A stretch of DNA of 64,000 nt from Rhizobium herbae (GTDB lineage: Bacteria; Pseudomonadota; Alphaproteobacteria; Rhizobiales; Rhizobiaceae): the NCBI RefSeq assembly GCF_017873135.1, contig NZ_JAGGJV010000012.1, positions 62,001-126,000 of the forward strand, in the 5' to 3' direction. Each line of letters starts with the position of its first letter. Within the stretch, counting starts at the first letter, position 1. A program made the position numbers and the translations under genes. Under the pieces are notes generated by a model. That model was not told the origin of the DNA, ran no database searches, and saw nothing but the letters and a program-made list of their open reading frames with translations. Shown here one piece after another: positions 8,216 through 16,370 of this stretch.

Positions 8216-8737
8216 ATGTGCAGGCGGTAGCCTCGGTTGCCGCTTTCCTGGAAATCGCCGCGCGAGAGCGCGGAGTTTGCGCGTTGAATATACTTCCGCG
8301 CATATCCGAGCGAGCAGGTGACTGCGGTCACCACCAAACCATCTTCAGAAGCGGAGTGTTTTTGCACGCGGAGCCTGCATTCGGGATGAATGCCGTCCGG
8401 GCGTTCGCTGCGCTGTGTTCCGTCTCGAAATATTCATCCATACGTCGACCGTCTGGCGTTTCATGCATCCGTCAAAGAGTTTTCGCGCAGGCGCGTAGAA
8501 GAATTTATGGTTAACAATTGCCTTCTGTACCCAAGGCGAATGTGACGTTATTTTAACCTTCCAGGCGCAAATTAGAGCAGAGTCGCTTTTCCGATGGATC
8601 AAACCCCCTTTTGAGCCGTCGTACGACGGGCGAATTGGCGCAATCGGCAATGTTGTCTTGCCGCGGGCGGGCGAAGATCACCGCAGGCCGGGAGCCATAC
8701 GGTCTCACGCATTCCTGCGGAGCAAAGGATGCTCGAC
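8216..8737. other. Intergenic stretch after gstI
   Basis: I see no convincing gene in these 520 bases. A perfect hairpin CCGCGC-GAGA-GCGCGG lies at 8258-8273, 40 bases past gstI, and may end its transcript, though no T run follows. The rest has mixed composition with weak, family-less reading frames on both strands. Confidence 0.4.
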
Positions 8738-8824
8738 ATGGCCGATCATATCATGAAGACGCTCTTGAACATCATGGCTGCGCTGTCACTCGGCGCCGTC
8801 ATGGTCCTTTTCATCGTCGTATAA
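8738..8824 (+). CDS. Possible 28-residue single-pass membrane microprotein
   Basis: The frame reads MADHIMKTLLNIMAALSLG and ends MVLFIVV. A short polar start leads into about 20 hydrophobic residues reaching the C-terminus. AAAGGAT lies 8 bases upstream as a ribosome site. Length and composition fit the many tiny membrane proteins of rhizobia, but there is no family motif. It could be a chance frame. Confidence 0.4.
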   Translation: MADHIMKTLLNIMAALSLGAVMVLFIVV

Positions 8825-8847
8825 CCGCAAGCCGGAGCCAATTGTGC

Positions 8848-9237
8848 TCACGGATAGAGATAGTGTGCGTTCCACTCGTCATGCGGGATCAGGTCGCCGA
8901 TCTTGTAGTTGAACGACAGCATTTCGATATGGTCAGGTCCGGTACTGCAATTGTATTTCAGCTTGTACCATTCACCCTTGCTGCGAAAGACCGCACCCGG
9001 CGCCTTCATGTTGCCGTCCTCGACGATCGGGTCCGCAAAGGTGTAGGCAATCACTTTATCCGGTTTGAACGACGTCTTGTCGGCATTGATTTTCCACATC
9101 GCTTCGGTGTCGCATCGCTGTTCGAGGCGGGTTTGCGGGTCGAGCTTCTCGAATTGCTTGACCAGTGACTGATCCATGGCTGCTGCGGGCGCGCCAATGA
9201 CAGCGACCAGCAAGAGCGGGCAAACAAGCCTGACCAT
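8848..9237 (-). CDS. DUF930 domain protein, secreted
   Basis: A 129-residue protein with a signal peptide (MVRLVCPLLLVAVIGAPAAA). The DUF930 core follows: LDPQTRLEQRCDTEAMW, FKPDKVIAYTFADP, KAPGAVFRSKGEWYKLKYNC and LSFNYKIGDLIP. The two Cys residues could form a disulfide in the periplasm. DUF930 proteins are common in Rhizobiales and their function is unknown. The start at 9237 is chosen because it opens the signal peptide and has AAGGAG 11 bases upstream. Confidence 0.8.
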   Translation of the reverse strand: MVRLVCPLLLVAVIGAPAAAMDQSLVKQFEKLDPQTRLEQRCDTEAMWKINADKTSFKPDKVIAYTFADPIVEDGNMKAPGAVFRSKGEWYKLKYNCSTGPDHIEMLSFNYKIGDLIPHDEWNAHYLYP

Positions 9238-9359
9238 CGCGTCGTCAACTCCTTCGTATGTCCGAAAACTCAAACGGCAACAGCTGCTTTGGACCAAAGC
9301 AGCGCCACTCCGGCCTTAACTTCAAGGAAACCTTTGTGTTCATTCAAAGGCAAATTTGT

Positions 9360-9821
9360 CTAAATGTCCGAGACGTCGATCCATTCCGCAGAGGCGAGCA
9401 GAGCCATCCTCTCGGGGTTGATCCGCACCGCCGCGTGCGGGGCACCTGCCGCCGGCACGACCTCTTCGAAGGCTTTGAGCGAAATGTCGCAATAGACCTT
9501 GTGCGGCCTTGCAAGCCCGAACGGGCAGACGCCGCCGACGGGGTGGCCCGTTTCTTCCTCGACCTCATGGAAGCCGAGCATGCGGGCCTTTGTTGAAAAC
9601 AGGGCTTTGTACTTCTTGTTGTCGAGGCGGGCATCACCGCGCGTGACGATCAGAATGACCTCGTCGGCGACGCGCAAGGCAAGCGTCTTGGCGATCTGCG
9701 CCGGCTCGACGCCGTGTCCCTCCGCTGCAAGCGCCACGGTCGCGGTGCTCTGCTCGAGTTCGATCACGGCGATATCGGGCGCGTTTTCGGCAAAGAAAAT
9801 CTTGACGGAGGAAAGGCTCAT
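9360..9821 (-). CDS. YbaK/EbsC-type aminoacyl-tRNA editing protein
   Basis: A 153-residue single-domain protein of the YbaK/ProX/INS superfamily. VALAAEGHGVEPAQIAKTLA contains the lysine found in these deacylases, followed by RLDNKKYKALF and the GHPVGGVCPFGL loop that shapes the editing pocket. Such proteins hydrolyse wrongly charged tRNA (for example Cys- or Ala-tRNA(Pro)) in the cytoplasm; the substrate cannot be fixed here. The start at 9821 (MSLSSVKIFF) begins the conserved domain; upstream codons look non-homologous. Confidence 0.85.
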   Translation of the reverse strand: MSLSSVKIFFAENAPDIAVIELEQSTATVALAAEGHGVEPAQIAKTLALRVADEVILIVTRGDARLDNKKYKALFSTKARMLGFHEVEEETGHPVGGVCPFGLARPHKVYCDISLKAFEEVVPAAGAPHAAVRINPERMALLASAEWIDVSDI

Positions 9822-9891
9822 CGGGTGCCCATGACTTTTCTGATCGGCGTCACGCCTGTGCGGCCTGACGTCAGGCAATCCGGCGATCTTT

Positions 9892-10080
9892 TCAGTCGTC
9901 GTTCGACGCGTCAAGATTTTCCGGGCGTGTGCCTTCCTGGTCGTGCGGCAGGTAACCGTGGCTGGTGAACCAGTTGATCAGGATGGCGGCGATTGCCTGG
10001 TTGCGCGTGTGCATTCCCGGATGATCGGAAATGAAGGATTGCAGCGCTTGTTCGATCCGGGGATCGTAGAGGTCGGACAT
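9892..10080 (-). CDS. Small hypothetical protein, 62 residues
   Basis: The sequence MSDLYDPRIEQALQSFIS is followed by a helical segment (TRNQAIAAILINWFTSHGYL) and an acidic tail. The pattern of short helices resembles a small DNA-binding or antitoxin-like fold, but no family is recognised. GGGAG sits 6 bases before the ATG. It lies between the editing-protein gene and the GlsB gene on the same strand and may be its own unit. Cytoplasmic; function unknown. Confidence 0.6.
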   Translation of the reverse strand: MSDLYDPRIEQALQSFISDHPGMHTRNQAIAAILINWFTSHGYLPHDQEGTRPENLDASNDD

Positions 10081-10150
10081 GGTATCTCCCGAAGCAGATA
10101 AAGTTGGGGTATCGGTTCACCCTGTAGCAAACCGATACCCGTCGGATGCG

Positions 10151-10405
10151 TCAGGCCTGTTTGACGATGCGGATCAGCACTAGAAGGATGACGGCGCCGA
10201 TCGTCGAATGGATGATGGCGGCCAGGATACCGCTGCCGATGCTGACGCCGAGATAGGGAAACAGCGCGCCGGCAATGAAGGCGCCGACGATGCCGATGAC
10301 AATATTACCGATCAGGCCGAAGCCGAACCCAGAGACAATCAGGCCTGCAAGCCAGCCGGCGATGGCGCCGACAATCAGAAAAACAACAATGCTTTCGATA
10401 CCCAT
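10151..10405 (-). CDS. GlsB/YeaQ/YmgE-family stress membrane protein
   Basis: An 84-residue protein of three hydrophobic helices with the family pattern MGIESIVVFLIVGAIAGWLA, GLIGNIVIGIVGAFIAG and a final helix. These small inner-membrane proteins, once called transglycosylase-associated, are induced by stress in many bacteria; their biochemical role is unknown. The start at 10405 has AAAGGAA upstream. It is 70 bases after the 62-residue gene, and the two could share a transcript. Confidence 0.85.
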   Translation of the reverse strand: MGIESIVVFLIVGAIAGWLAGLIVSGFGFGLIGNIVIGIVGAFIAGALFPYLGVSIGSGILAAIIHSTIGAVILLVLIRIVKQA

Positions 10406-10513
10406 GGATGGTTCCTTTCCGTTGTATCCGCAAGAAGCAAGATAGAGCGAAAAGAGGATTGCGTTAGAGGGGAAATGCATTCCTGGGCGACTTTTTTGCC
10501 GCTCGAAACCTGG

Positions 10514-10539
10514 AAATGCCGCTGAGGTGGCATTTTTTT
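10514..10539 (+). terminator. Plus-strand hairpin with T run, no obvious gene upstream
   Basis: AATGCC / GGCATT around an 8-base loop followed by TTTTTTT. It points along the plus strand, where no annotated gene ends. A 16-codon frame with a GAGGGGAA ribosome site (10475-10525) ends inside the loop, so it may close a small RNA or leader transcript. Confidence 0.5.
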
Positions 10540-10574
10540 CGCAAAAGGGCTGAAATGGTGGCCCGAAAACAGAA

Positions 10575-10598
10575 AAAGGCCCGAGGGTTCGGGCCTTT
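10575..10598 (-). terminator. Rho-independent terminator of rhaD-rhaI
   Basis: AAAGGCCCGA / TCGGGCCTTT stem with a short loop, followed on the minus strand by TTTTT. It lies 20 bases past the rhaI stop. Confidence 0.85.
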
Positions 10599-10617
10599 CT
10601 GAAGAAATCGACTGCCC

Positions 10618-11910
10618 TTAGACGATGCCGCCACCGCCGCTCTTCGATGCCGGGCGTTCGCTCGAGACCTTGGCCCGGTAACCGCTTGCCCGATAGGCCG
10701 CGACCGGCGAAATCGCGCCCCCGGCCTCGTAACGGGACATGGCGAGAATGGGCTCGACATGGGTGCGGAACGCGGCTTTCAGCGTTTCCGTCGCCATCAG
10801 CGCGTCGTTACCGTCCTGATAGGCTTCGAGCGCCTTGCGATCGACGATCAGCGCCTGCGCATAGGCGCGGCTGACTTCGGTCGCCGAGTTCATCAGGCTT
10901 TCGATCGGGTCGGTGACGTTATGGCTCTGGTCGAGCATGTGCATCGGCGCAAAGCCCTCGGCCTTGCGTGTCTCCGCATCGACCAGTTCGTTGAAGACGA
11001 GGAACAGCCGGTAGGGATCGATCGAGCCCGTATCCAGATCGTCGTCGCCATATTTCGAATCGTTGAAATGGAAACCGCCGAGTTTCTTGAACTGGATCAG
11101 CCGGGCAACGATCATCTCGATATTGACGTTCGGCGCGTGATGGCCGAGATCGACCAGGCAATGGGCCTTGGGGCCGAGTTCCTGGGCGATCAGGTAATTG
11201 GTTCCCCAGTCCTGCACCACGGTGGAGTAGAAGGCCGGCTCGAACATCTTGTGCTCTGAGAAGATCTTCCAGTCGTCCGGCAGGCCCTTGTAAACAGCCT
11301 TCATCGCATCGAGGTAGCGCTCGAAGCTCTTGGTGAAATTCACCTGGCCAGGGAAGTTCGAACCATCACCGATCCAGACGGTCAGGGCGTTGGAGCCGAG
11401 CGCTTTGCCGATCTCGATGCATTCGAGATTGTGATCGACGGCCTGCTGGCGTGTTGCGGCGTCGGCGTGTGACAGCGAGCCGAACTTGTAGGAATGGGCC
11501 TGGTCCGGTGCGTCCGAGAAGGTGTTGGAGTTCATCGCGTCGAAGCCGAGGCCCAGCGCATTTCCTTTTTCCTTCAGTCCCTTCAGATCGTCGACCTTGT
11601 CCCAGGGAATATGCAGCGACACTGTCGGCGTCGCCTTGGTCAGCTGCTGGATGACCGAGCAATCCTCGATCTTGTCGAAGATGTTGCGCGGCTCGCCGGT
11701 ACCGGGGAAGCGGGCGAAACGCGTGCCGCCGGTGCCGACGCCCCAGGAGGGGACGGCAACTCCGTAAGCAGATACTTTCTCTTTGATCGTATCGATATCG
11801 ATGCCCCGGCGTGCCAGTTGCTGGCCAAGGTGGTCGTAGTCAGCCTTCAGGTCGGCAATGCGCGCGGCATTGTCGGCGTCGATGACGTCTTTTTTGATCA
11901 TCAATGTCAT
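10618..11910 (-). CDS. rhaI: L-rhamnose isomerase (rhizobial type)
   Basis: RhaI converts L-rhamnose to L-rhamnulose in the cytoplasm. The 430-residue product belongs to the sugar isomerase TIM-barrel family used by rhizobia and Pseudomonas rather than E. coli RhaA. Metal-site regions include WIGDGSNFPGQ, SEHKMFEPAFYS, LVDLGHHAPNVNIE and HFNDSKYGDDDLDTGSIDP. The start at 11910 (MTLMIKKDV) has GGAGAG 7 bases upstream; the open frame before it encodes only an Arg/Ser-rich shadow of rhaD. It is 13 bases after rhaD and ends before a strong terminator. Confidence 0.95.
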   Translation of the reverse strand: MTLMIKKDVIDADNAARIADLKADYDHLGQQLARRGIDIDTIKEKVSAYGVAVPSWGVGTGGTRFARFPGTGEPRNIFDKIEDCSVIQQLTKATPTVSLHIPWDKVDDLKGLKEKGNALGLGFDAMNSNTFSDAPDQAHSYKFGSLSHADAATRQQAVDHNLECIEIGKALGSNALTVWIGDGSNFPGQVNFTKSFERYLDAMKAVYKGLPDDWKIFSEHKMFEPAFYSTVVQDWGTNYLIAQELGPKAHCLVDLGHHAPNVNIEMIVARLIQFKKLGGFHFNDSKYGDDDLDTGSIDPYRLFLVFNELVDAETRKAEGFAPMHMLDQSHNVTDPIESLMNSATEVSRAYAQALIVDRKALEAYQDGNDALMATETLKAAFRTHVEPILAMSRYEAGGAISPVAAYRASGYRAKVSSERPASKSGGGGIV

Positions 11911-11923
11911 GTCGCTCTCCGGC

Positions 11924-14023
11924 TCAGCGCGTGAACGACTGGGCATTGCCCGCGTCGACATTGATGATGTTGCCGGTCGACTTGGCCGACATGTCGGAGG
12001 CGAGGAAGTAGATCGCCTCGGCAATGTCTTCCGGGAAGACGCTGAGCTTCAGCATCGAGCGTTCGCGATACATCGCTTCCAGCCCTTCCATGTCCGTCTT
12101 GTAGACGGCGGCGCGCTGTTCCTTCCACTCACCGCTCCAGATTTTCGAGCCGCGCAAGACGGCATCCGGGTTGACGACATTGACGCGGATCTGGGCGGAT
12201 GCGCCTTCCAGCGCCAGGCAACGGGCGAGATGGATTTCGGCAGCCTTGGCGGTGCAATAGGCGGATGCGCCGGGGGATGCGGCAAGGCCGTTCTTGGAGG
12301 CGACGAAGACGACGTTGCCGCCGGCCTTCTGATTGCGGAAGATGCGGAATGCTTCGCGCGAGACGAGGAAATAGCCTGTCGCGAGGATGTCCATGTTCTT
12401 GTTCCACAGCGCCAGCGTCGTGTCTTCGATCGGCGCGGAGGAGGCAAGGCCGGCATTGGAAACGAGAATATCGAGACCACCGAATTCGAGCAGCGTATCG
12501 GCGAAGCTCGTCTGCACGGCAGTTTCGTCGGTGACGTTCATAGTGACGGCGCGGACGAAATCCTTGCCGTAGCGGCCGCCGAGTTCGCTCAAGGCTGATG
12601 CCAGTGCCTCCTCGTCGATATCGGCAAGCACGACGCAGGCGCCTTCGGCCATTAGCCGGTTGGCCGTTGCCTTGCCGATGCCGCCGGCGCCGCCGGTGAC
12701 CAGGGCGATCTTGCCGGCCAGCATCTTCGGCTTCGGCATGCGCTGGAGTTTCGCTTCTTCCAGCAGCCAGTATTCGATGTCGAAGGCTTCCTGTTCCGGC
12801 AGGCCGACATAGGTCGAGACGCCGGAAGCGCCGCGCATGACATTGATGGCGTTGACGTAGAATTCGCCGGAAATACGGGCTGTCGCCTTGTCCTTGGCAA
12901 AGGTGATCATGCCGACGCCGGGAATAAGGTAGACGACCGCGTTCGGATCGCGCATCGCCGGGCTGTTGCCGCGCTTGCAGCGCTCGTAATAGGCGGCGTA
13001 CCCGGCACGGTATTCGGCGATGGCCGCTTCAAGGCCGGCGAGCGTTCTGTCGATGTCGGGGTTGGCCGGATCAAAATCGATCACCAGCGGGCAGATCTTC
13101 GTGCGCAGGAAATGGTCGGGGCAGGAGGTGCCGAGTGCTGCCAGTGGCGCGAGGTTCTTCGAGGTGACGAAATCGAGCACGGCCTGGCTGTCGTCGAAAT
13201 GGCCAAGCTTGCGCTCGTCGGCGCTGATCATGCCGCGAATGACCGGCATTAGCTTTTGCGCGACAGCCCGGCGTTCGGCGGCTGGCAAGACCGGCTTGAC
13301 GGCGCCGCCAAAGGCAGGCGCCGTGTTCGTTGTTTCAAACCAGGCAATCGCCTTGTTGATGATTTCGATCGTCGTTTCGTAGGCTTCCTTGGCCGTGTCG
13401 CCCCAGGTGAAGAGCCCGTGGCTTTCCAGGATCAGCCCGCGTGCGTTCGGGTTTTCCTGGCAGAATTTTCCGAGCCACAGGCCGAGTTCGAAGCCCGGTC
13501 GCTTCCAGGGCAGCCAGCCGATATCATCGCCGAATATCTGTTGTGTCAGCTCACGGCTGTTCTTCGAAGCCGCGATGGCGATGATGGCATCCGGGTGCAT
13601 GTGGTCGACATGCTTCTTCGGCACGTAGGCATGCAGCGGGGTGTCGATCGAAGCGGCGCGTGGATTGAGGTTGAAGGTGCAATGCGGCAGGTAGCCGACC
13701 ATCTCGTCTTCATGCTCAAGGCCGCGGTAGAGACCTTTCAGGGCTTCCAGCTTCTCCATGTAGAGCGTCGAAAAGCCGTCCATCTTGATGGTGCCGACAT
13801 CGCCGCCGGAGCCCTTGACCCAGAGCACTTCGACGGTCCCACCGCCGAGCGGATCCTTTTCCATGACCTTGGCGGAGGTGTTGCCGCCGCCGTAATTGGT
13901 GATGCGCTTGTCGGAGCCGAGCAGATTGGAGCGATACAGCAGCCGCTCCGATTCGCTCATCGCCGCTGCCTTGGCGTCATCCCAGAGATTGGCAAGGCGC
14001 GTGCCTTGTTGCTTGTCGAGCAT
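11924..14023 (-). CDS. rhaD: Bifunctional rhamnulose-1-phosphate aldolase / short-chain dehydrogenase
   Basis: A 699-residue fusion. The N-terminal half (to about 400) is a class II aldolase: NYGGGNTSAKV, then HMHPDAIIAIAAS and a metal-binding His set. It splits rhamnulose-1-phosphate to dihydroxyacetone phosphate and L-lactaldehyde. The C-terminal half (about 430-699) is an SDR with the NAD motif TGGAGGIG and catalytic YCTAK, probably oxidising lactaldehyde. The start at 14023 (MLDKQQG) is chosen over ATG 14029 because the GGGAGG site is then 8 bases away. It is the first gene of rhaD-rhaI, divergent from rhaR. Confidence 0.95.
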   Translation of the reverse strand: MLDKQQGTRLANLWDDAKAAAMSESERLLYRSNLLGSDKRITNYGGGNTSAKVMEKDPLGGGTVEVLWVKGSGGDVGTIKMDGFSTLYMEKLEALKGLYRGLEHEDEMVGYLPHCTFNLNPRAASIDTPLHAYVPKKHVDHMHPDAIIAIAASKNSRELTQQIFGDDIGWLPWKRPGFELGLWLGKFCQENPNARGLILESHGLFTWGDTAKEAYETTIEIINKAIAWFETTNTAPAFGGAVKPVLPAAERRAVAQKLMPVIRGMISADERKLGHFDDSQAVLDFVTSKNLAPLAALGTSCPDHFLRTKICPLVIDFDPANPDIDRTLAGLEAAIAEYRAGYAAYYERCKRGNSPAMRDPNAVVYLIPGVGMITFAKDKATARISGEFYVNAINVMRGASGVSTYVGLPEQEAFDIEYWLLEEAKLQRMPKPKMLAGKIALVTGGAGGIGKATANRLMAEGACVVLADIDEEALASALSELGGRYGKDFVRAVTMNVTDETAVQTSFADTLLEFGGLDILVSNAGLASSAPIEDTTLALWNKNMDILATGYFLVSREAFRIFRNQKAGGNVVFVASKNGLAASPGASAYCTAKAAEIHLARCLALEGASAQIRVNVVNPDAVLRGSKIWSGEWKEQRAAVYKTDMEGLEAMYRERSMLKLSVFPEDIAEAIYFLASDMSAKSTGNIINVDAGNAQSFTR

Positions 14024-14118
14024 CTGCATTTCCTCCCGGTCAATTCTGCGCCGGGCCTGAAGCCATGAGCGCATTCGTTGCCGTCAGATCACATAAAATC
14101 CGCGCCGATGTCAATCAG

Positions 14119-14176
14119 AAACGATCAAAAACGATCATATTGCACTGCACAATGAAAAAATATGACTGAATATGAT
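14119..14176. promoter_or_regulatory. Probable RhaR operator in the rhaD / rhaR intergenic region
   Basis: Two AAACGATCA copies sit 10 bases apart (14119-14127, 14129-14137). Facing them across about 22 bases are two ATATGAY copies, also 10 bases apart (14160-14166, 14170-14176). Their halves are roughly complementary (CGATCATAT versus ATATGACTG). Such phased half-sites suit a DeoR-family oligomer controlling both directions. Confidence 0.55.
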
Positions 14177-14225
14177 TGACAATGCGCGGTCGTGATGGAA
14201 GCATAGGCAGTGTTGGAGGAGCGAA

Positions 14226-15038
14226 ATGCACGAGAAAGAGCGACACAGGATTATTCTGTCAGCCGTCCAGGACAAGCCGGTCATTACCGTGCCTGAACTG
14301 GTCGATCTCACGGACAGTTCCGAAGCGACGATCCGCAGGGATATCGCGGCGCTGCATGTGCAGAAGCGGCTTCGCCGGGTGCGTGGCGGCGCGGAAGCGA
14401 TCAACCCGCCGCAGTTCGTTGGCTTGGCCGGCCGCCCGTTCAGCGTGAACGAGGGCCTGCATGCCCGCCAGAAGCAGGCGATCGCCAAGGAAGCCGTCGC
14501 GCTCTGTCAGGACGGCGAGCCGATCATCATCAATGGCGGCACCACGACCTTCCAGATGGTGCATTTCCTCGCCAATCGCCGCATGCAGGTTTTCACCAAT
14601 TCCTTTCCGATAGCCGAGCATCTGCTCAAGCATTCGAAGAACACGGTGATGCTGTCCGGCGGCACGATCTATCGCGAGCAGAACATCATCCTCAGCCCCT
14701 TCGACAATGACGTGACGCGCAATTTCTATGCGCGCCGCATGTTCATGGGGGCGCAGGGGCTTGGGCCGCTGGGTTTGATGGAGGCTGACCCTCTGCTCAT
14801 CCAGGCCGAACAGAAGCTGATCGACCAGGCCGACGAACTCGTCGTGCTGATCGACTCGTCGAAATTTCACAAGCGTTCCAGCCTCATCCTGTGTGGGCTG
14901 AAGCGCATCACCACGGTGATCACGGATTCGGGCGTCGAGGACAGGCACGTCCAGATGCTCGAAGATGCAGGCGTCGGTTTGGTTATCGCCAATACGAGGT
15001 CGAGCATTGTCGAAGAGAATGCTTCATCGTCGGCCTGA
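14226..15038 (+). CDS. rhaR: DeoR/GlpR-family rhamnose repressor RhaR
   Basis: A 270-residue regulator. Residues 1-57 form the DeoR winged helix (RHRIILSAVQ, LVDLTDSSEATIRRDIAAL, RRVRGGAEA). The rest is the sugar-isomerase-like effector domain with NGGTTTFQM and VLIDSSKFHKRS, which bind a phosphorylated sugar. Position, divergent from rhaDI and ahead of rhaS, matches RhaR of R. leguminosarum, a negative regulator of both units. GGAGG at 14215-14219 precedes the start. The effector is probably a rhamnose-derived phosphate. Confidence 0.92.
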   Translation: MHEKERHRIILSAVQDKPVITVPELVDLTDSSEATIRRDIAALHVQKRLRRVRGGAEAINPPQFVGLAGRPFSVNEGLHARQKQAIAKEAVALCQDGEPIIINGGTTTFQMVHFLANRRMQVFTNSFPIAEHLLKHSKNTVMLSGGTIYREQNIILSPFDNDVTRNFYARRMFMGAQGLGPLGLMEADPLLIQAEQKLIDQADELVVLIDSSKFHKRSSLILCGLKRITTVITDSGVEDRHVQMLEDAGVGLVIANTRSSIVEENASSSA

Positions 15039-15158
15039 AACCGGTGAGGAGCGGGGAGTGGGAACCGCCGAAGGCGAATGTCGTCCGGCAGAACTTGAAA
15101 GCATAAAGCCGAATGAACGCGTTCATTGTGATCGCGCGGCTTCAGGGAGGAGAACGTC

Positions 15159-16148
15159 ATGAAAATTTTGAAGGCATTGATGGTCACGACGGCGGTGTCG
15201 CTGGCGCTGATGGCAAACGCCGCGCATGCGGAAAACAAGAAGATCGCCCTCGTCGTCAAGGCGCTCGGCATCGGCTTCTTTGAAGCCGCTAACAAGGGTG
15301 CGCAGGAAGCCGCCAAGGAACTCGGCGACGTCGAAGTGATCTATACCGGCCCGACGACGACAACGGCTGAAGGCCAGATCGAAGTCATCAACTCGCTGAT
15401 CGCCCAGAAGGTCGACGCGATCGCCGTTTCCGCCAACGATACGGACGCGCTGGTTCCGGCTCTGAAGAAGGCCATGGAACGCGGCATCAAGGTTATTTCG
15501 TGGGACTCCGGTGTGGCCAAGGAAGGCCGTCTGATGCATCTGAACCCGTCGTCCAGCCCGCTGATCGGTAACATGATCATCAAGCTGGCCGCCGACCAGC
15601 TGCCTGATGGCGGCGACGTCGCCGTTCTTTCGGCAACGGCCACCTCGACCAACCAGAACGTCTGGATCGAGGAAATGAAGAAGGTCCAGGGCAACTACAA
15701 GGGCATCAACGTCGTTGCCACCGTTTACGGCGACGACCTCGCCGACAAGTCCTACCGCGAAACGCAGGGCCTCATCCAGTCCTACCCGAACCTGAAGGCG
15801 ATCATCGCTCCGACCTCCGTCGGCATCGTTGCCGCCGCACAGGCCGTCGAAGACGCCGGCAAGGTCGGTCAGATCAACGTCACGGGGCTCGGCCTGCCGT
15901 CGGAAATGGCTGGGCACGTCAAGGCCGGTTCGTCCAAGTCCTTCGCAATCTGGAACCCGATCGATCTCGGCTATTCCGCCACCATGATCGCCTATGACCT
16001 GATCGGCGGCGCGGAAGCCAAGCCCGGCGCCGAACTGAAGATGGGCCGCATGGGTACCGTCAAGCTCGACGACAACAACGAAGGCGCCATGGCCGACCCG
16101 TTCGTCTATGACGCCAAGAACGTCGAGGAATTCGCCAAGATCTTCTGA
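15159..16148 (+). CDS. rhaS: Rhamnose ABC transporter, periplasmic binding protein
   Basis: A 329-residue type I periplasmic binding protein. The signal peptide ends near NAAHA at residue 24. The ribose/rhamnose-binding pattern follows: ALGIGFFEAANKGAQEAAKEL, DAIAVSANDTDAL, GIKVISWDSGV and VTGLGLPSEMAGHVKAG. It captures rhamnose for RhaT-RhaP-RhaQ. GGGAGG precedes the ATG. It is followed by a repeat-rich spacer before rhaT, which could let this gene be expressed above the membrane parts. Confidence 0.94.
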   Translation: MKILKALMVTTAVSLALMANAAHAENKKIALVVKALGIGFFEAANKGAQEAAKELGDVEVIYTGPTTTTAEGQIEVINSLIAQKVDAIAVSANDTDALVPALKKAMERGIKVISWDSGVAKEGRLMHLNPSSSPLIGNMIIKLAADQLPDGGDVAVLSATATSTNQNVWIEEMKKVQGNYKGINVVATVYGDDLADKSYRETQGLIQSYPNLKAIIAPTSVGIVAAAQAVEDAGKVGQINVTGLGLPSEMAGHVKAGSSKSFAIWNPIDLGYSATMIAYDLIGGAEAKPGAELKMGRMGTVKLDDNNEGAMADPFVYDAKNVEEFAKIF

Positions 16149-16160
16149 TTTTTGAAGATC

Positions 16161-16289
16161 CACTTCTCCCCCGGCGGGGAGAAGTGCCGAGTGAAACGAG
16201 GCGATGAGGGGGTGGTGCGGCATAAGCTGACGATGCCGCAAGCCCCCTCATCCGACCCTTTGGGCCACCTTCTCCCCGCTGGGGAGAAG
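16161..16289. repeat. RIME-like rhizobial intergenic repeat between rhaS and rhaT
   Basis: A roughly 130-base palindromic module. It opens with CACTTCTCCCCCGGCGGGGA, has GATGAGGGGG and CCCCCTCATC facing each other in the middle, and closes with CTTCTCCCCGCTGGGGAGAA. This is the layout of the Rhizobium-specific intergenic mosaic elements. It lies inside the operon without an open frame of its own. Confidence 0.8.
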
Positions 16290-16370
16290 AGGGAGGTGCC
16301 TAAACCTCCCGATATTCCTTTAAACCAACCGGTGGATTGCCTCTTGCTGCAGGAAACGACCACATCGCGG

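Noticed and set aside
8345-8650. Overlapping frames on both strands after gstI
   Set aside because: Low-quality composition, no ribosome sites, and each conflicts with the other.
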